In this document: positions 34,851 to 43,384 of the stretch, in pieces | Numbering within the stretch: position 1 is the stretch's first letter | Layout: each line of letters opens with the position of its first letter | From: Bacillus sp. EB01 | GTDB taxonomy: Bacteria; Bacillota; Bacilli; Bacillales; Cytobacillaceae | DNA length: 64,000 bases | Reading direction: 5' to 3' | NCBI RefSeq assembly: GCF_000613125.1 | Contig: NZ_HG964497.1 | Location: 3,054,971 to 3,118,970 of the forward strand | Notes under the pieces: model-generated | The model's database searches: none | Seen by the model: the letters and a program-made list of their open reading frames with translations, nothing else | Told to the model about the DNA's origin: nothing | Translations under genes and position numbers: made by a program

Positions 34851-36146
34851 TTAAGCTGAAATCGAAGTTTGTTTTTGTTCAACACGGCTTTTCACTGCCC
34901 AAATGGCAATCAGTGATACAACAGACGTAAATATAATGTAGAGTGCAACTGGTACGTAGGAATTGTCAAATGATGCGAGCAGCGCTGTGGCAACGAGAGG
35001 CGCTGTACCACCCGCGACTGCGGCACCAATTTGGTAACCTAGTGAGACACCGGTATACCGAACCTTGGCATCAAAGATTTCGGAGAACATTGTTCCAAGA
35101 ACAGCCGTAATCGGAGCCCAAATAATCCCCAGGCCGATAATCGTCGCCAAAACCAACATGACTACACTGCCTTGATGAATCATCCAGAAATATGGGAAAG
35201 CGAACGCCATCATCGCGAATGTACCGACGATATACATTTTTTTACGACCAACGCGGTCCGATAAACTTCCCATGAAAGGAATAAGAATGGTTGTAATAAC
35301 CGTTGAAACCATAACAGCGCCTAATACAGCAGAGCGGCTGAATCCAAGATTGCTTGTCCCATACGAAACAATGAACGTACTGAAAATATAGAATGGAGCT
35401 GTCTCAACCACTTTCGCGCCAATTGTAATCAGCACTTCTTTCCAGTAATAGCGAAGTGTCTCGACGATTGGCAGCTTTGGAATCTCACCTTTTTGCTGGA
35501 CTTCCTTGAATTCCGGTGTTTCATCGATTCCTTTTCGGATCCATAAACCAAAGACTACGAGTAATGCACTGAAGATGAATGGCACACGCCAGCCCCACGT
35601 CATGAATTGTTGCTCAGGCAATAAGCTCATAATCCAAAGTGCGAGTGTACCCATCACCATTCCGATCGTAACACCCATTTGTGGAATAGAACCGAAGAAT
35701 CCTCTGCGTTCTGGCGGAGCATATTCAGTTGCAAGCAATAAAGCTCCTCCCCATTCCCCGCCGATTCCAAGACCCTGGATTAGACGAAGTGTAATCAAAA
35801 TGACCGGTGCAGCTACACCAATAGCTTGATATGTAGGCAGAATCCCCATTGCAAATGTTGCCGCACCCATTAAACTTAATGTTAATACGAGTGTTTTTTT
35901 CCGGCCGATTCTATCCCCGATATGACTAAAAATAATTCCTCCAAATGGCCGGATAAAGAACGAAAGTGCAAACGATGCATACGCAAGTAACAAACCTACT
36001 GTTGGGTCCTCGTTGACAAAGAATAGTTGGTTAAATACAAGTGCGGCCATTGTTCCATATAAGAAATAGTCAAACCATTCTATAGAACTGCCAACAAGGC
36101 TGGCAATCAAAACACGCCAAGTCGTTTTTTTATCCAATTGTTGCAT
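34851..36146 (-). CDS. MFS metabolite:H+ symporter (MHS family)
   Basis: A 431-residue, 12-TM carrier of the MHS group (relatives: ShiA, KgtP, ProP). The N-terminus GSSIEWFDYFLYGTMAALVF is diagnostic. GDRIGRKKTL (loop 2-3), IQGLGIGGEWGGALLLATEY and GSLSDRVGRKKMY (loop 8-9) also match. It imports a small organic acid, amino acid or osmolyte, probably the substrate of the enzyme encoded downstream. It is divergent from an XRE-cupin regulator with a palindrome in the shared promoter region. GGGGATGAAGAGAAA precedes the ATG. Confidence 0.92.
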   Translation of the reverse strand: MQQLDKKTTWRVLIASLVGSSIEWFDYFLYGTMAALVFNQLFFVNEDPTVGLLLAYASFALSFFIRPFGGIIFSHIGDRIGRKKTLVLTLSLMGAATFAMGILPTYQAIGVAAPVILITLRLIQGLGIGGEWGGALLLATEYAPPERRGFFGSIPQMGVTIGMVMGTLALWIMSLLPEQQFMTWGWRVPFIFSALLVVFGLWIRKGIDETPEFKEVQQKGEIPKLPIVETLRYYWKEVLITIGAKVVETAPFYIFSTFIVSYGTSNLGFSRSAVLGAVMVSTVITTILIPFMGSLSDRVGRKKMYIVGTFAMMAFAFPYFWMIHQGSVVMLVLATIIGLGIIWAPITAVLGTMFSEIFDAKVRYTGVSLGYQIGAAVAGGTAPLVATALLASFDNSYVPVALYIIFTSVVSLIAIWAVKSRVEQKQTSISA

Positions 36147-36168
36147 TTTCTCTTCATCCCCTTTTAAA

Positions 36169-36187
36169 ATTGAAGTGGCACTTCAAT
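36169..36187. promoter_or_regulatory. Candidate operator of the XRE-cupin regulator
   Basis: A perfect 19-bp palindrome, ATTGAAGTG-G-CACTTCAAT, lies in the divergent region, 23 bp upstream of the MFS start and about 95 bp before the regulator start. Position and symmetry suggest autoregulated control of both genes. Confidence 0.55.
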
Positions 36188-36281
36188 TAGATTTTAGACA
36201 ATGGTTAATATTCTGTCAAATATGATTAATTTGCTATAATCTTTATTAATGAGAAAAATGGTAATAGGAAGGTTGGATACT

Positions 36282-36770
36282 ATGATTGGTGTGCGGCTTA
36301 AAGAAATTCGAAAGGAGAAAAAAATGACTTTAAAAGAACTTGCAGAAGGAGCCGATGTTTCCATCAGTTTTCTATCACAAGTCGAACGTGGAAAGTCCAG
36401 TGTCACATTAGAGTCACTCCGAAAAATCTCTGAAGTCCTAGGCGTCAATCCAAGTGTTTTTTTCTCCAGTAACAACGAGCGCATGAGTGAACCTTCATTT
36501 CATTATCAAGACCTGACACAACAAGTCCCAAATCCGGACTTTCATCCAATACTCGTCACACTCCCAGCAAACCAAAGCGACGGACAACCGTTTTCACACA
36601 GCGGACATGAATTCATATATGTAATAGAAGGAACCCTAACACTCCAAATAGAAACAAAGATGATCGAACTGCAGCAAGGAAACTCCTGGTTTTTTTCAGC
36701 CAGCGAAACACATTATTGGTACAACCATACAGATCAAACAATCCGATTCCTAGTTGTGTCTTCCAGATAA
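36282..36770 (+). CDS. XRE-family regulator with C-terminal cupin domain
   Basis: About 162 residues. An N-terminal Cro/CI helix-turn-helix (MIGVRLKEIRKEKKMTLKEL, SISFLSQVERGKSSVTL) is joined to a small cupin (about 85-160: HSGHEFIYVIEGTLTLQIE, ASETHYWYNH), the usual ligand sensor. This architecture (PuuR/SutR type) controls amino-acid or polyamine genes. I chose ATG 36282 (GGAAGG nine bases upstream) over the ATG 11 codons before. It is divergent from the MFS-OCD operon, its likely target. Confidence 0.9.
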   Translation: MIGVRLKEIRKEKKMTLKELAEGADVSISFLSQVERGKSSVTLESLRKISEVLGVNPSVFFSSNNERMSEPSFHYQDLTQQVPNPDFHPILVTLPANQSDGQPFSHSGHEFIYVIEGTLTLQIETKMIELQQGNSWFFSASETHYWYNHTDQTIRFLVVSSR

Positions 36771-37306
36771 GATGGTTCAGTGGACACTATTTAACTGGCA
36801 TCACACGAACTTTCTCGAATGGTTTGATTTATTTATCCATCCAATGCTCATGAATGGCATATAAATCACCTCAATTAGTAAATCCATTTTTCTATTTTTT
36901 TCAATTATTTCAGATAACTTGTCTTTGTACAATAAGGTAAAGCCTATTGCTTTTGTAAAGCAAAATTGGAAAACAAAAAAATGAAGGACTGCTTAGCAGC
37001 CCTTCAACATGTAAATTTTTTTACCTCTTTTTTTTACGACTTTAAAATATCCCTGCAATATAAACCTTATGGGTTGATTATATATCCGGTTACTTTCATT
37101 TGTGTTTATAATGTGTTGAAGTTGTATGGTACTGAACTTTAATAGTCATGCAAAACCCTCCAAAGTGAAGATTTGGAGGGTTTTGGCTTGTACCTACAAT
37201 ACATTTAAATGATGGACTTATTAATCCTTCATACTGAAAGAAGGTTTTTTGCACAACTTCCAACCTCATTAAGTGAGTGGCTGGCTACCTCTTTTTCAGT
37301 ATCTTA
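36771..37306. other. Intergenic with two terminators and no supported gene
   Basis: A minus-strand terminator lies at 36974-37007 (GAAGG-x-CTGC / GCAG-x-CCTTC, then TTTTTTTG). A plus-strand hairpin at 37152-37185 has 13-bp arms (AAAACCCTCCAAA) and a short T-run. A TATAAT at 37107-37112 precedes the second hairpin by about 45 bases. A short plus frame after the cupin gene (MVQWTLFNWHHTNFLEW) has no ribosome binding site and no family. Confidence 0.5.
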
Positions 37307-37732
37307 TCAGACCTTTATCAGATATTTATCCAATTCACGTACTTGATCATATGCCTTTACTAGATTTTCAGGTACAAGTGTTCTTCCAAACTTCCAGGAA
37401 TCCTCTTCGATTTCTGCTAAAAGCTCTACCTTTTCATCTTCTCCACCATAAATGAGAATTCTTAAAACTTGTGGATTTTTCCTAAACGCCAAATAATAAC
37501 CGAGCTCACGATATAGAATAATTTTCACAAAGTTTTCATCTGTCTCTTTAATTTTAAAATTTATTTTAGCGTTATATCCGTTAATTTGTATGTAGTTAAA
37601 CTTAATCGTATTGGACGATGCGTTATAACTTATTGGTGCGGTGAGTTTATTACTGAATTCAACATTTATATTTAGTCTGTGTTCTTGTAATGTTTCATAA
37701 ATTATCTTCTCGATATCCCATATATAAAGCAT
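37307..37732 (-). CDS. IrrE/ImmA-like protein with a degenerate HExxH site
   Basis: This 141-residue protein has the layout of ImmA/IrrE-type peptidase-like proteins: a beta-rich N-terminus, a helix that should hold HExxH, then an acidic stretch and WKFGRTLVPENLVKAYD. The helix reads ILYRELGYYLAF, with Tyr and Tyr where HELGHY is expected. If the fold is right, zinc binding is lost and the protein cannot be a peptidase. It stands alone without the usual phage repressor partner. Family assignment is moderate; the lost histidines are directly visible. Confidence 0.55.
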   Translation of the reverse strand: MLYIWDIEKIIYETLQEHRLNINVEFSNKLTAPISYNASSNTIKFNYIQINGYNAKINFKIKETDENFVKIILYRELGYYLAFRKNPQVLRILIYGGEDEKVELLAEIEEDSWKFGRTLVPENLVKAYDQVRELDKYLIKV

Positions 37733-37892
37733 TTTTCTTTTCCCTTCCTAAACGTTAATTTGGCTCAATAAAATAGCTGAGTCTAATTGTATTAACTTTA
37801 TAATATACCCACAGTAGTAACAAGAGCCATATATCATTTGTTATTTAACTAATTCAGTTGCTAAATTTTTGAGAAAACCATGAATCACAGCA

Positions 37893-37929
37893 AAATAAAA
37901 GGACTAACGGGCGCACCCATTTAGTCCTC
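37893..37929 (-). terminator. Terminator of the etfBA operon
   Basis: AGGACTAA-xx-GGG / CCC-x-TTAGTCCT stem followed by TTTTATTTTG on the minus strand, about 60 bp after etfA. Confidence 0.75.
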
Positions 37930-37989
37930 TAAAAATATTATTCTGTTTTTAATCGATTGACTTATGCGGGTAACCCTTTCGGTACTATC

Positions 37990-39024
37990 TCAACTTCCGC
38001 TGGCATTGCCCACTTTTTCTTTAGATAAAACTTGTTTAAACTGTTCAATCAGGATTGGAACGATCTCAAATGCATCACCGACGATGCCATAATGGCAGTT
38101 CTGGAAAATGGGTGCTTCTTTGTCCTTATTAATAGCAATGATTAGACCGGAATTTTTCATTCCGACAACATGTTGAATTGCCCCAGAAATACCAATCGCA
38201 AAATAAATTTTCGGTGTGACCGTTACCCCAGTCTGACCCACTTGATGGGGGTGGCCGATCCAGCCAGCTTCAACCACGTCCCTGCTCGCACCAACTGCTC
38301 CTCCAAGGGTTTCAGCCAAGTGGTGAATCAACTGGAATCCCTCGAAGCTGCCCATTCCTTTTCCGCCGGCAACAATGATGTCTGCCTCGTCGATTCTGAC
38401 TTTCTTTACGGTTTCCTTTACTATTTCCAAGACTTTCGTTCGGACATCTTCTTCCCTCAGGGAAATTGTTTCCTCAACTACCTTTCCTGTTCTCCCAGGC
38501 TCCGGCTCGAGGGCCTTCATGACTTTGGCTCGTACTGTCGCCATTTGCGGCCTGTATTTTTTACACAGGATGGTGGCCATGATATTTCCGCCAAAAGCGG
38601 GCCTGCTCGCCAATAGTAGTCCTGTCTCTTCTTCAACATCAAGTTCGGTCGTATCGGCCGTCAGCCCTGTCGGCAAATCAGTCGCAACCGCGCTGGCCAG
38701 GTCTTTCCCGGTTGAAGTTGCCCCAAACAGGATAATTTCCGGTTTGTGTTTAGCGGCGCAGTCGAGCAGCGCCTTCATGTAGGTTTCCGTCCGGTAATGC
38801 TTAAATATCGGCTGGTCATATACATACACGATATCGGCCCCATATTCAAACGCGTCCTGCGCTAAATGCTTCACATTTTCCCCAACCAAAAAACCGGCCA
38901 ATTCCACCCCCCGTTTGTCCGCCAGCTTCCTTCCGGCACCAAGAAGTTCAAGGGAAACTTGTGCAACCTGTCCGTCATTTTCTTCAATGAACACCCATAC
39001 GCCTTTATAGTCCTGAAAATCCAA
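37990..39024 (-). CDS. etfA: Electron transfer flavoprotein, alpha subunit
   Basis: A 344-residue EtfA/FixB. The N-terminal domain begins WVFIEENDGQVAQVSLELLG. The C-terminal FAD-binding domain shows VAGGKGMGSFEGF, GASRDVVEAGWIGHPHQVGQ, and the signature GQTGVTVTPKIYFAIGISGA followed by MKNS and AINKDKEAPIF. It forms a heterodimer with EtfB and carries FAD electrons from dehydrogenases to the quinone pool or another acceptor. It is coupled to etfB (adjacent, no gap). No acyl-CoA dehydrogenase or ETF:quinone oxidoreductase gene is near. Confidence 0.96.
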   Translation of the reverse strand: MDFQDYKGVWVFIEENDGQVAQVSLELLGAGRKLADKRGVELAGFLVGENVKHLAQDAFEYGADIVYVYDQPIFKHYRTETYMKALLDCAAKHKPEIILFGATSTGKDLASAVATDLPTGLTADTTELDVEEETGLLLASRPAFGGNIMATILCKKYRPQMATVRAKVMKALEPEPGRTGKVVEETISLREEDVRTKVLEIVKETVKKVRIDEADIIVAGGKGMGSFEGFQLIHHLAETLGGAVGASRDVVEAGWIGHPHQVGQTGVTVTPKIYFAIGISGAIQHVVGMKNSGLIIAINKDKEAPIFQNCHYGIVGDAFEIVPILIEQFKQVLSKEKVGNASGS

Positions 39025-39849
39025 TTAGACTTCCTCCTTTGCCGCGAACAGTTCCTTTTTTTCAAGCAGGAGAGAGAGTATTTGCTCTGCTTGTGACACT
39101 GGGCTTCCCTCAAGGAATGTTCCACCGGCCGGTTTCGGCGGCGCCCACACTTTTGATACGATTGTTGGTGATCCTTTCAATCCAAGCTGTTTAATATCCA
39201 CCCCTTCCAGGTCATCAACAGACCAGACATGGGGTTTGTATCTGGCAGCTTTTATCACGTTGGGAAGCGGGGAATACGGCACTTCATTGATCGTTTTTTC
39301 AACTGAAAACAAACACGGCAAAGCGGACCGGACGACTTCATATCCGTCCTCCAGTTTGCGATGGACAATGGCATATCCCTCTTCCTGATTAATCTCCACG
39401 ACTTTGTTCACAGAGGTCAGAGGCGGGATATCAAGCCTTCTTGCGATGCCCGGTCCGACTTGTCCGGTATCTCCATCGATAGACATTTTCCCGCAAATGA
39501 TCAAGTCGACTGGTTTATCTTTAGCGATTTTTTCAAGCGCCTTTGCCAACGCATAGCTTGTTGCCAATGTATCTGCGCCTGCAAATCGCCGGTCTGTGAT
39601 TAAATACCCCTCATCAGCGCCTATTTCAATGCACTTTTTAATCGCATTGACCGCTGGAGGAGGCCCCATCGTTAAAACGGACACAGTCCCTCCATACCTC
39701 TTTTTCAGCCGAACCGCCTCTTCCACTGCATGTTCATCATACGGATTCAATATTGCAGGCGCCGTCCTGCGGTCCATCGTATTTGTTTTCGGATTCATCT
39801 TGATGATTTTGGTGTCAGGCACTTGCTTAATGCAAGCTACAATATGCAT
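39025..39849 (-). CDS. etfB: Electron transfer flavoprotein, beta subunit
   Basis: A 274-residue EtfB/FixA. It starts MHIVACIKQVPDTKIIKMNP and has NPYDEHAVEEAVRLKKRYGG, TMGPPPAVNAIKKCIEIGAD, ADTLATSYALAKAL and CGKMSIDGDTGQVGPGIARRL (AMP-binding loop). The wording (CIKQVPDT, GQVGPGIA) is closer to the FixA-like group than to the canonical Bacillus fatty-acid EtfB, so a different redox partner is likely. First gene of etfBA, with GAGGGAGGGG before the ATG. Confidence 0.95.
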   Translation of the reverse strand: MHIVACIKQVPDTKIIKMNPKTNTMDRRTAPAILNPYDEHAVEEAVRLKKRYGGTVSVLTMGPPPAVNAIKKCIEIGADEGYLITDRRFAGADTLATSYALAKALEKIAKDKPVDLIICGKMSIDGDTGQVGPGIARRLDIPPLTSVNKVVEINQEEGYAIVHRKLEDGYEVVRSALPCLFSVEKTINEVPYSPLPNVIKAARYKPHVWSVDDLEGVDIKQLGLKGSPTIVSKVWAPPKPAGGTFLEGSPVSQAEQILSLLLEKKELFAAKEEV

Positions 39850-40298
39850 AAAACCCCTCCCTCTTTTTCAATAAAAGCATATCCATCCGTTTACTTTTAC
39901 TATATTAAGAGACAGGCTCATACATTCTATTTCTCCTACAAACACGTTGGTAAGTGTTCAAAATGAGGTATATAAAAAAACCCCCTTATCGATGAATTAA
40001 CGGGGCTAGGTTTGGCTTATATATTTGCTTGAGAAAATCGGGATGGGGCACAAAGGCTATGTGACGCTGCCGGGAGATACCGAAGAGTTAAAGTTGTATG
40101 CCATTGAACTTAGCGGGATAACAAAACACTCCAAGACACCGAAACTTGGGGTGTTTATTCATTGAGCCGTTCAATTTCAGGTCGTCGCGGAAGGCGCGAT
40201 GACTCGTGGGCAAATTCAATGATGCCTTCATTGTCCTGCATGCCTCGCGGAAAGCGAAGCGCATAAAGCGAAAATCAACATACTTGGTACAGGCTAAA
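39850..40298. other. Intergenic, possible C-terminal remnant on plus
   Basis: One plus frame from about 40007 to TGA 40165 reads LLEKIGMGHKGYVTLPGDTE and ELKLYAIELSG, protein-like but without a start or a family. The segment 40088-40160 resembles 37116-37186 in layout (GTTRAAGTTGTATG, then GAACTT, then a hairpin). A stop or sequence decay seems likely. No other gene is seen. Confidence 0.35.
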
Positions 40299-40349
40299 AT
40301 AAAAAGGATAGACAAGCAGCATCCTGGATGCTCTGTCTATCCTTTTTTA
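40299..40349. terminator. Bidirectional terminator
   Basis: AAAAAGGATAGACA and TGTCTATCCTTTTTT arms enclose GCATCC/GGATGC, with U-runs on both strands. It ends the small gene at 40350 on the minus strand. Confidence 0.85.
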
Positions 40350-40508
40350 TTATCGTCTTGTTTCATCCCAGCCGATGGTATATGGACGTTCTTCACCAAC
40401 GGTGACTTTGATAAGCGACCAGCCCTCTTCGAGATAGTGGTTTAATTCATCCTTATGAATGTGTTTTCGTTTGGTAATGTTATGGCAGTTGTTCTGCTCA
40501 TCCAGCAT
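40350..40508 (-). CDS. Small hypothetical protein, 52 aa
   Basis: ATG 40508 follows AAGGAG at eight bases, and the gene ends directly at a terminator, so it is a complete transcription unit. The product begins MLDEQNNCHNITKRKHIHKD and continues ELNHYLEEGWSLIKVTVGEE, then RPYTIGWDETRR. It is soluble, with no cysteine pair or membrane segment. I do not recognise a family; small proteins of this look are common and unstudied in Bacillaceae. Confidence 0.7.
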   Translation of the reverse strand: MLDEQNNCHNITKRKHIHKDELNHYLEEGWSLIKVTVGEERPYTIGWDETRR

Positions 40509-40572
40509 CGTTCATACTCCTTCATGTTGGTGATTGCTACTAGTTTGGCCTGATGAGCAACAATCATTCAAA

Positions 40573-40602
40573 TAAAAAAAGGGCACTCAAACGAGTGACC
40601 CA
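40573..40602 (-). terminator. Terminator of the Bcr/CflA gene
   Basis: GGG-x-CACTCG / CGAGTG-x-CCC-like stem followed by TTTTTTTATT on the minus strand, 20 bp after the stop at 40623. Confidence 0.8.
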
Positions 40603-40622
40603 TGTAAATAATTTTTTTACTA

Positions 40623-41849
40623 TCAAGCCTTCCGCTCCGCTACCAAAACCGGCTCCTGGGCTTTTGTTTTCCTTACCATGATGGAATAACATACGAAAGC
40701 CAAAACGCTAGCACCAAAAATGACCGCGGCCATCGGAACTCCTGTGTAGGCTCCGCCAATCCCTACAAGCGGGGCAGATAGAGAGCCCATGACAAAGGGC
40801 AATACCCCCAATAAGGCAGAACCGCTGCCTGCCATATGTCCTTGTGACTGAATGGCCAGGGTGAAGGACGTCGTTCCAATCATACTGATCGAAGTTAAGA
40901 AAAAGAAAACCGGGATTGCGACCCCGATGAGCGGGGCATTTAATAATAGTGCAATCAATAACCAAAGACCTGACACATTCGCAAGGGTGAGGCCTATTTG
41001 CAAGAAAGTCCGTTCTGAAATGGTGTCTGTCATGCGGCCAACCAACTGGCTTCCAATGATTAAAGCCAGCCCATTGACGCCAAATAGAAGACTAAATTGT
41101 TGAGGGCTCACTCCGTAAACATTCTGATAGACAAACGGAATACCAGAAACATAGGCAAAAATACCGGCAGTGATGAACCCTGAAGTTAATGCGTAACCCA
41201 TGAACTCCTTATTTTTAAATAATGTACCGAAATTGCCCAGTACATAAGGCAAATTGCTTGGGACCCGCTTTTCCGTTGGCAGCGTCTCTTCCAACTTAAG
41301 TGAAACAGTGAAGACTAGGATGATTCCAAGAATGGCCAGTGCGATAAAAACCCAATGCCATTCATTAAAAGCAAGGATCGCTCCTCCGGCAATCGGGGCG
41401 ATGATCGGGCCGAGGTTCCCTACCAACACCATTAAAGAAAAGAACTTTGTCAGTTCCTTTCCACTATAGAGATCCCGTACGATTGCCCTTGATATGACGA
41501 TTCCACCCGACGCTGCGAAACCTTGCACAAATCGGCTTGCAATAAGGAAATATATATTTGGTGAAAATGAGCATGCAATGGATGCCAGGATGTATAAGAA
41601 CAGGAAGACCAACAACGGGTTCCTTCGCCCCTTCACATCACTTAAAGGGCCAATCACCAATTGCCCTAACCCAAGACCCAATAAGCAGGAAGTCAAACTA
41701 ATCTGGACAAGTGAAGCCGTTGTATCAAAATCCTTCACAATGGTCGGAAAGGACGGCAAATACGTATCAATTGTAAAAGGACCCAAAATTCCAAGTGATC
41801 CCAATAGTACCGCAAGCTGCAGGCGTTTCTTTGCAACACTTGGATTCAA
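40623..41849 (-). CDS. Bcr/CflA-family multidrug efflux MFS transporter
   Basis: A 408-residue, 12-TM drug:H+ antiporter of the DHA1 group. It begins with LGSLGILGPFTIDTYLPSFP (TM1, the acidic DTYLP of Bcr/CflA). GPLSDVKGRRNPLLV (motif A), RFVQGFAASGGIVISRAIVRD (motif B/C region) and GNLGPIIAPIAGGAI (motif C) follow. It exports toxic compounds such as bicyclomycin-like or phenicol drugs; the substrate is not predictable. Single gene; TTTCGA-GTA-TCGAAA lies upstream and could be an operator. Confidence 0.93.
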   Translation of the reverse strand: MNPSVAKKRLQLAVLLGSLGILGPFTIDTYLPSFPTIVKDFDTTASLVQISLTSCLLGLGLGQLVIGPLSDVKGRRNPLLVFLFLYILASIACSFSPNIYFLIASRFVQGFAASGGIVISRAIVRDLYSGKELTKFFSLMVLVGNLGPIIAPIAGGAILAFNEWHWVFIALAILGIILVFTVSLKLEETLPTEKRVPSNLPYVLGNFGTLFKNKEFMGYALTSGFITAGIFAYVSGIPFVYQNVYGVSPQQFSLLFGVNGLALIIGSQLVGRMTDTISERTFLQIGLTLANVSGLWLLIALLLNAPLIGVAIPVFFFLTSISMIGTTSFTLAIQSQGHMAGSGSALLGVLPFVMGSLSAPLVGIGGAYTGVPMAAVIFGASVLAFVCYSIMVRKTKAQEPVLVAERKA

Positions 41850-41903
41850 GTCGCTCTCCCCTTTCCTTTAATTTTCTTATGCTAAATACCTAAAACACTA
41901 AAG

Positions 41904-41918
41904 TTTCGAGTATCGAAA
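41904..41918. promoter_or_regulatory. Palindrome upstream of the efflux gene
   Basis: TTTCGA-GTA-TCGAAA, 55 bp before the Bcr/CflA start. Short palindromes there often bind MarR/TetR repressors, but no such gene is adjacent. Confidence 0.35.
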
Positions 41919-42007
41919 TTTAACATCGTTCATTATACCCCGAACCAAGCTTATTGGTAAACAATTAAATACGTGTCGCTGTAACGACTACGAGTGACAA
42001 GTGAAAA

Positions 42008-42345
42008 ACGATATTTCTGAGGACATGCTTCGTAAATAATTTCAGTTGGCTGAGCCCCTTCGTCTTTGCAAATTCGACATAGAGTTTTTCGTACTCCTCT
42101 TCAGATACGGTAATCATGATTCGGAGCAACATAAAAAACGGCACGAGCATTAAACAAATGAGCGGCATGATATATACTTCGGTGTTAAAACTGTATAGCT
42201 GTAATATCTTCAGGCCCGTCTTTTTGTACAAATAAATAACTGCGAATTGAAAGATAATGATGAAAAGGTCGGGCAGCGTCTCAAGGATAGAAACAAGCTT
42301 TCTTACTCTCCTCCTTACTCCAAGCGGGAGCCAAAGGTAGAGGTA
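42008..42345 (-). pseudogene. Duplicated internal fragment of the OppB-like permease gene
   Basis: About 338 bp match 53320-53660 closely, including LKILQLYS, TEVYIMPxICLMLVPFFMLL, EEEYEKLYVEFA and LFTKHVLRNIV. The match starts abruptly at CGATATTTCTGAGG and ends at GCCAAAGGTAGAG, with no start or stop of its own and frameshifts on the N-terminal side. It is a copied gene internal fragment. Confidence 0.9.
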
Positions 42346-42448
42346 AACCAGCAGGGTTCTGAATTTGATTACTATGCTATGATGTCCCTAGTTGAAAAGA
42401 TAGTAGCTCTTTCAATACATAAAGTCTTCTCATGGTGAATTCAAATAC

Positions 42449-42481
42449 AAAAAAAGGCGGCCTAGAATATAGACCACCTTT
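42449..42481 (-). terminator. Terminator after the racemase gene
   Basis: AAAGGTGGTCTA / TAGGCCGCCTTT stem with a TATTC-type loop, followed by TTTTGTATTTG on the minus strand. Confidence 0.7.
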
Positions 42482-42547
42482 ACGTTGCAATGTTTGTATG
42501 AACGCAGACTCCAGTATCTCTTAAACTTCTATTAGATTAAGAACACT

Positions 42548-43303
42548 TTATGATACGTTACCACTAATCCCTTTTGGAATTGGATATTTATTTGTTAATA
42601 TAATCCCTTTTGCCTGTTCAACAGCCATTATAGCGAGTAATTGTGTGGGGTTTATTTTGACAATATCAGTCTTTAAATAAGGAAATAAAAGAGGGATTTC
42701 TGTACAGCCTCCAATACAGGCTACTATCCCTTCCTCTATTTCGTATCGATTTAAAATTGTACTGAGTTGCTGAATATAATCATTGGTTTCAGCGTGACCT
42801 GCCTTTACATTTTTAATAGCTAGATCAATAACTTCTTGATCTTGCTCTCTTGGCAAACTCAAATGAAGGCCTAAGGAATAAAAATCCTTTTGATATAAAT
42901 TTGTTTGGATCGTAGCGCTGGAGGCCAGGAGTATCATTTTACCAGAAAAATAGGAATAATGTCTTTGGATGTATGTTGCTGTATATTTAATCATACTGTA
43001 GATAGGGACTTTTACAGTCTTTTGTAGTTGGTCTAACCAAAAATGAGCTGTGTTACAAGCAATAATAATAAAATCAGCTCCCGCCGCTTCCAATCGTTGC
43101 GCAGATTCAACCAACATTGGTAATGGGCTTTCAGTTCCTTGCAAAATGGCTGGAACCCTAGGTGGTATTTGCGGATAATTATCTACAATAATATGAATAT
43201 GCTCTTGATCAGTTTTAGCAGGGGTATTTCTCACAATTTCAGCAAATAAATCGGCTGTTGCCATTGGACCCATGCCACCTAGAATGCCAATTTTTTTACT
43301 CAT
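42548..43303 (-). CDS. Aspartate/glutamate racemase family protein
   Basis: A 251-residue cofactor-independent racemase. It starts with KKIGILGGMGPMATADLFAE. The two catalytic cysteines are in IIIACNTAHFWLDQ and CIGGCTEIPLL, as in aspartate racemase. IIVDNYPQIPPR is the family block that binds the side-chain carboxylate. It interconverts L- and D-aspartate or a related acid. It lies 80 bp downstream of the DAACS symporter gene on the same strand, so both may serve uptake and use of an acidic amino acid. Confidence 0.92.
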   Translation of the reverse strand: MSKKIGILGGMGPMATADLFAEIVRNTPAKTDQEHIHIIVDNYPQIPPRVPAILQGTESPLPMLVESAQRLEAAGADFIIIACNTAHFWLDQLQKTVKVPIYSMIKYTATYIQRHYSYFSGKMILLASSATIQTNLYQKDFYSLGLHLSLPREQDQEVIDLAIKNVKAGHAETNDYIQQLSTILNRYEIEEGIVACIGGCTEIPLLFPYLKTDIVKINPTQLLAIMAVEQAKGIILTNKYPIPKGISGNVS

Positions 43304-43384
43304 TTAAAAGCTCTCCTTATCAAAATCGTGAGGCATTAACTTTATCACTCTCTTTGATACGATGGGTACTATAAACGGACCTTC

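Noticed and set aside
42247-42438. Plus-strand 63-codon frame
   Set aside because: Its first half is antisense to the duplicated permease fragment; no start signal or family.
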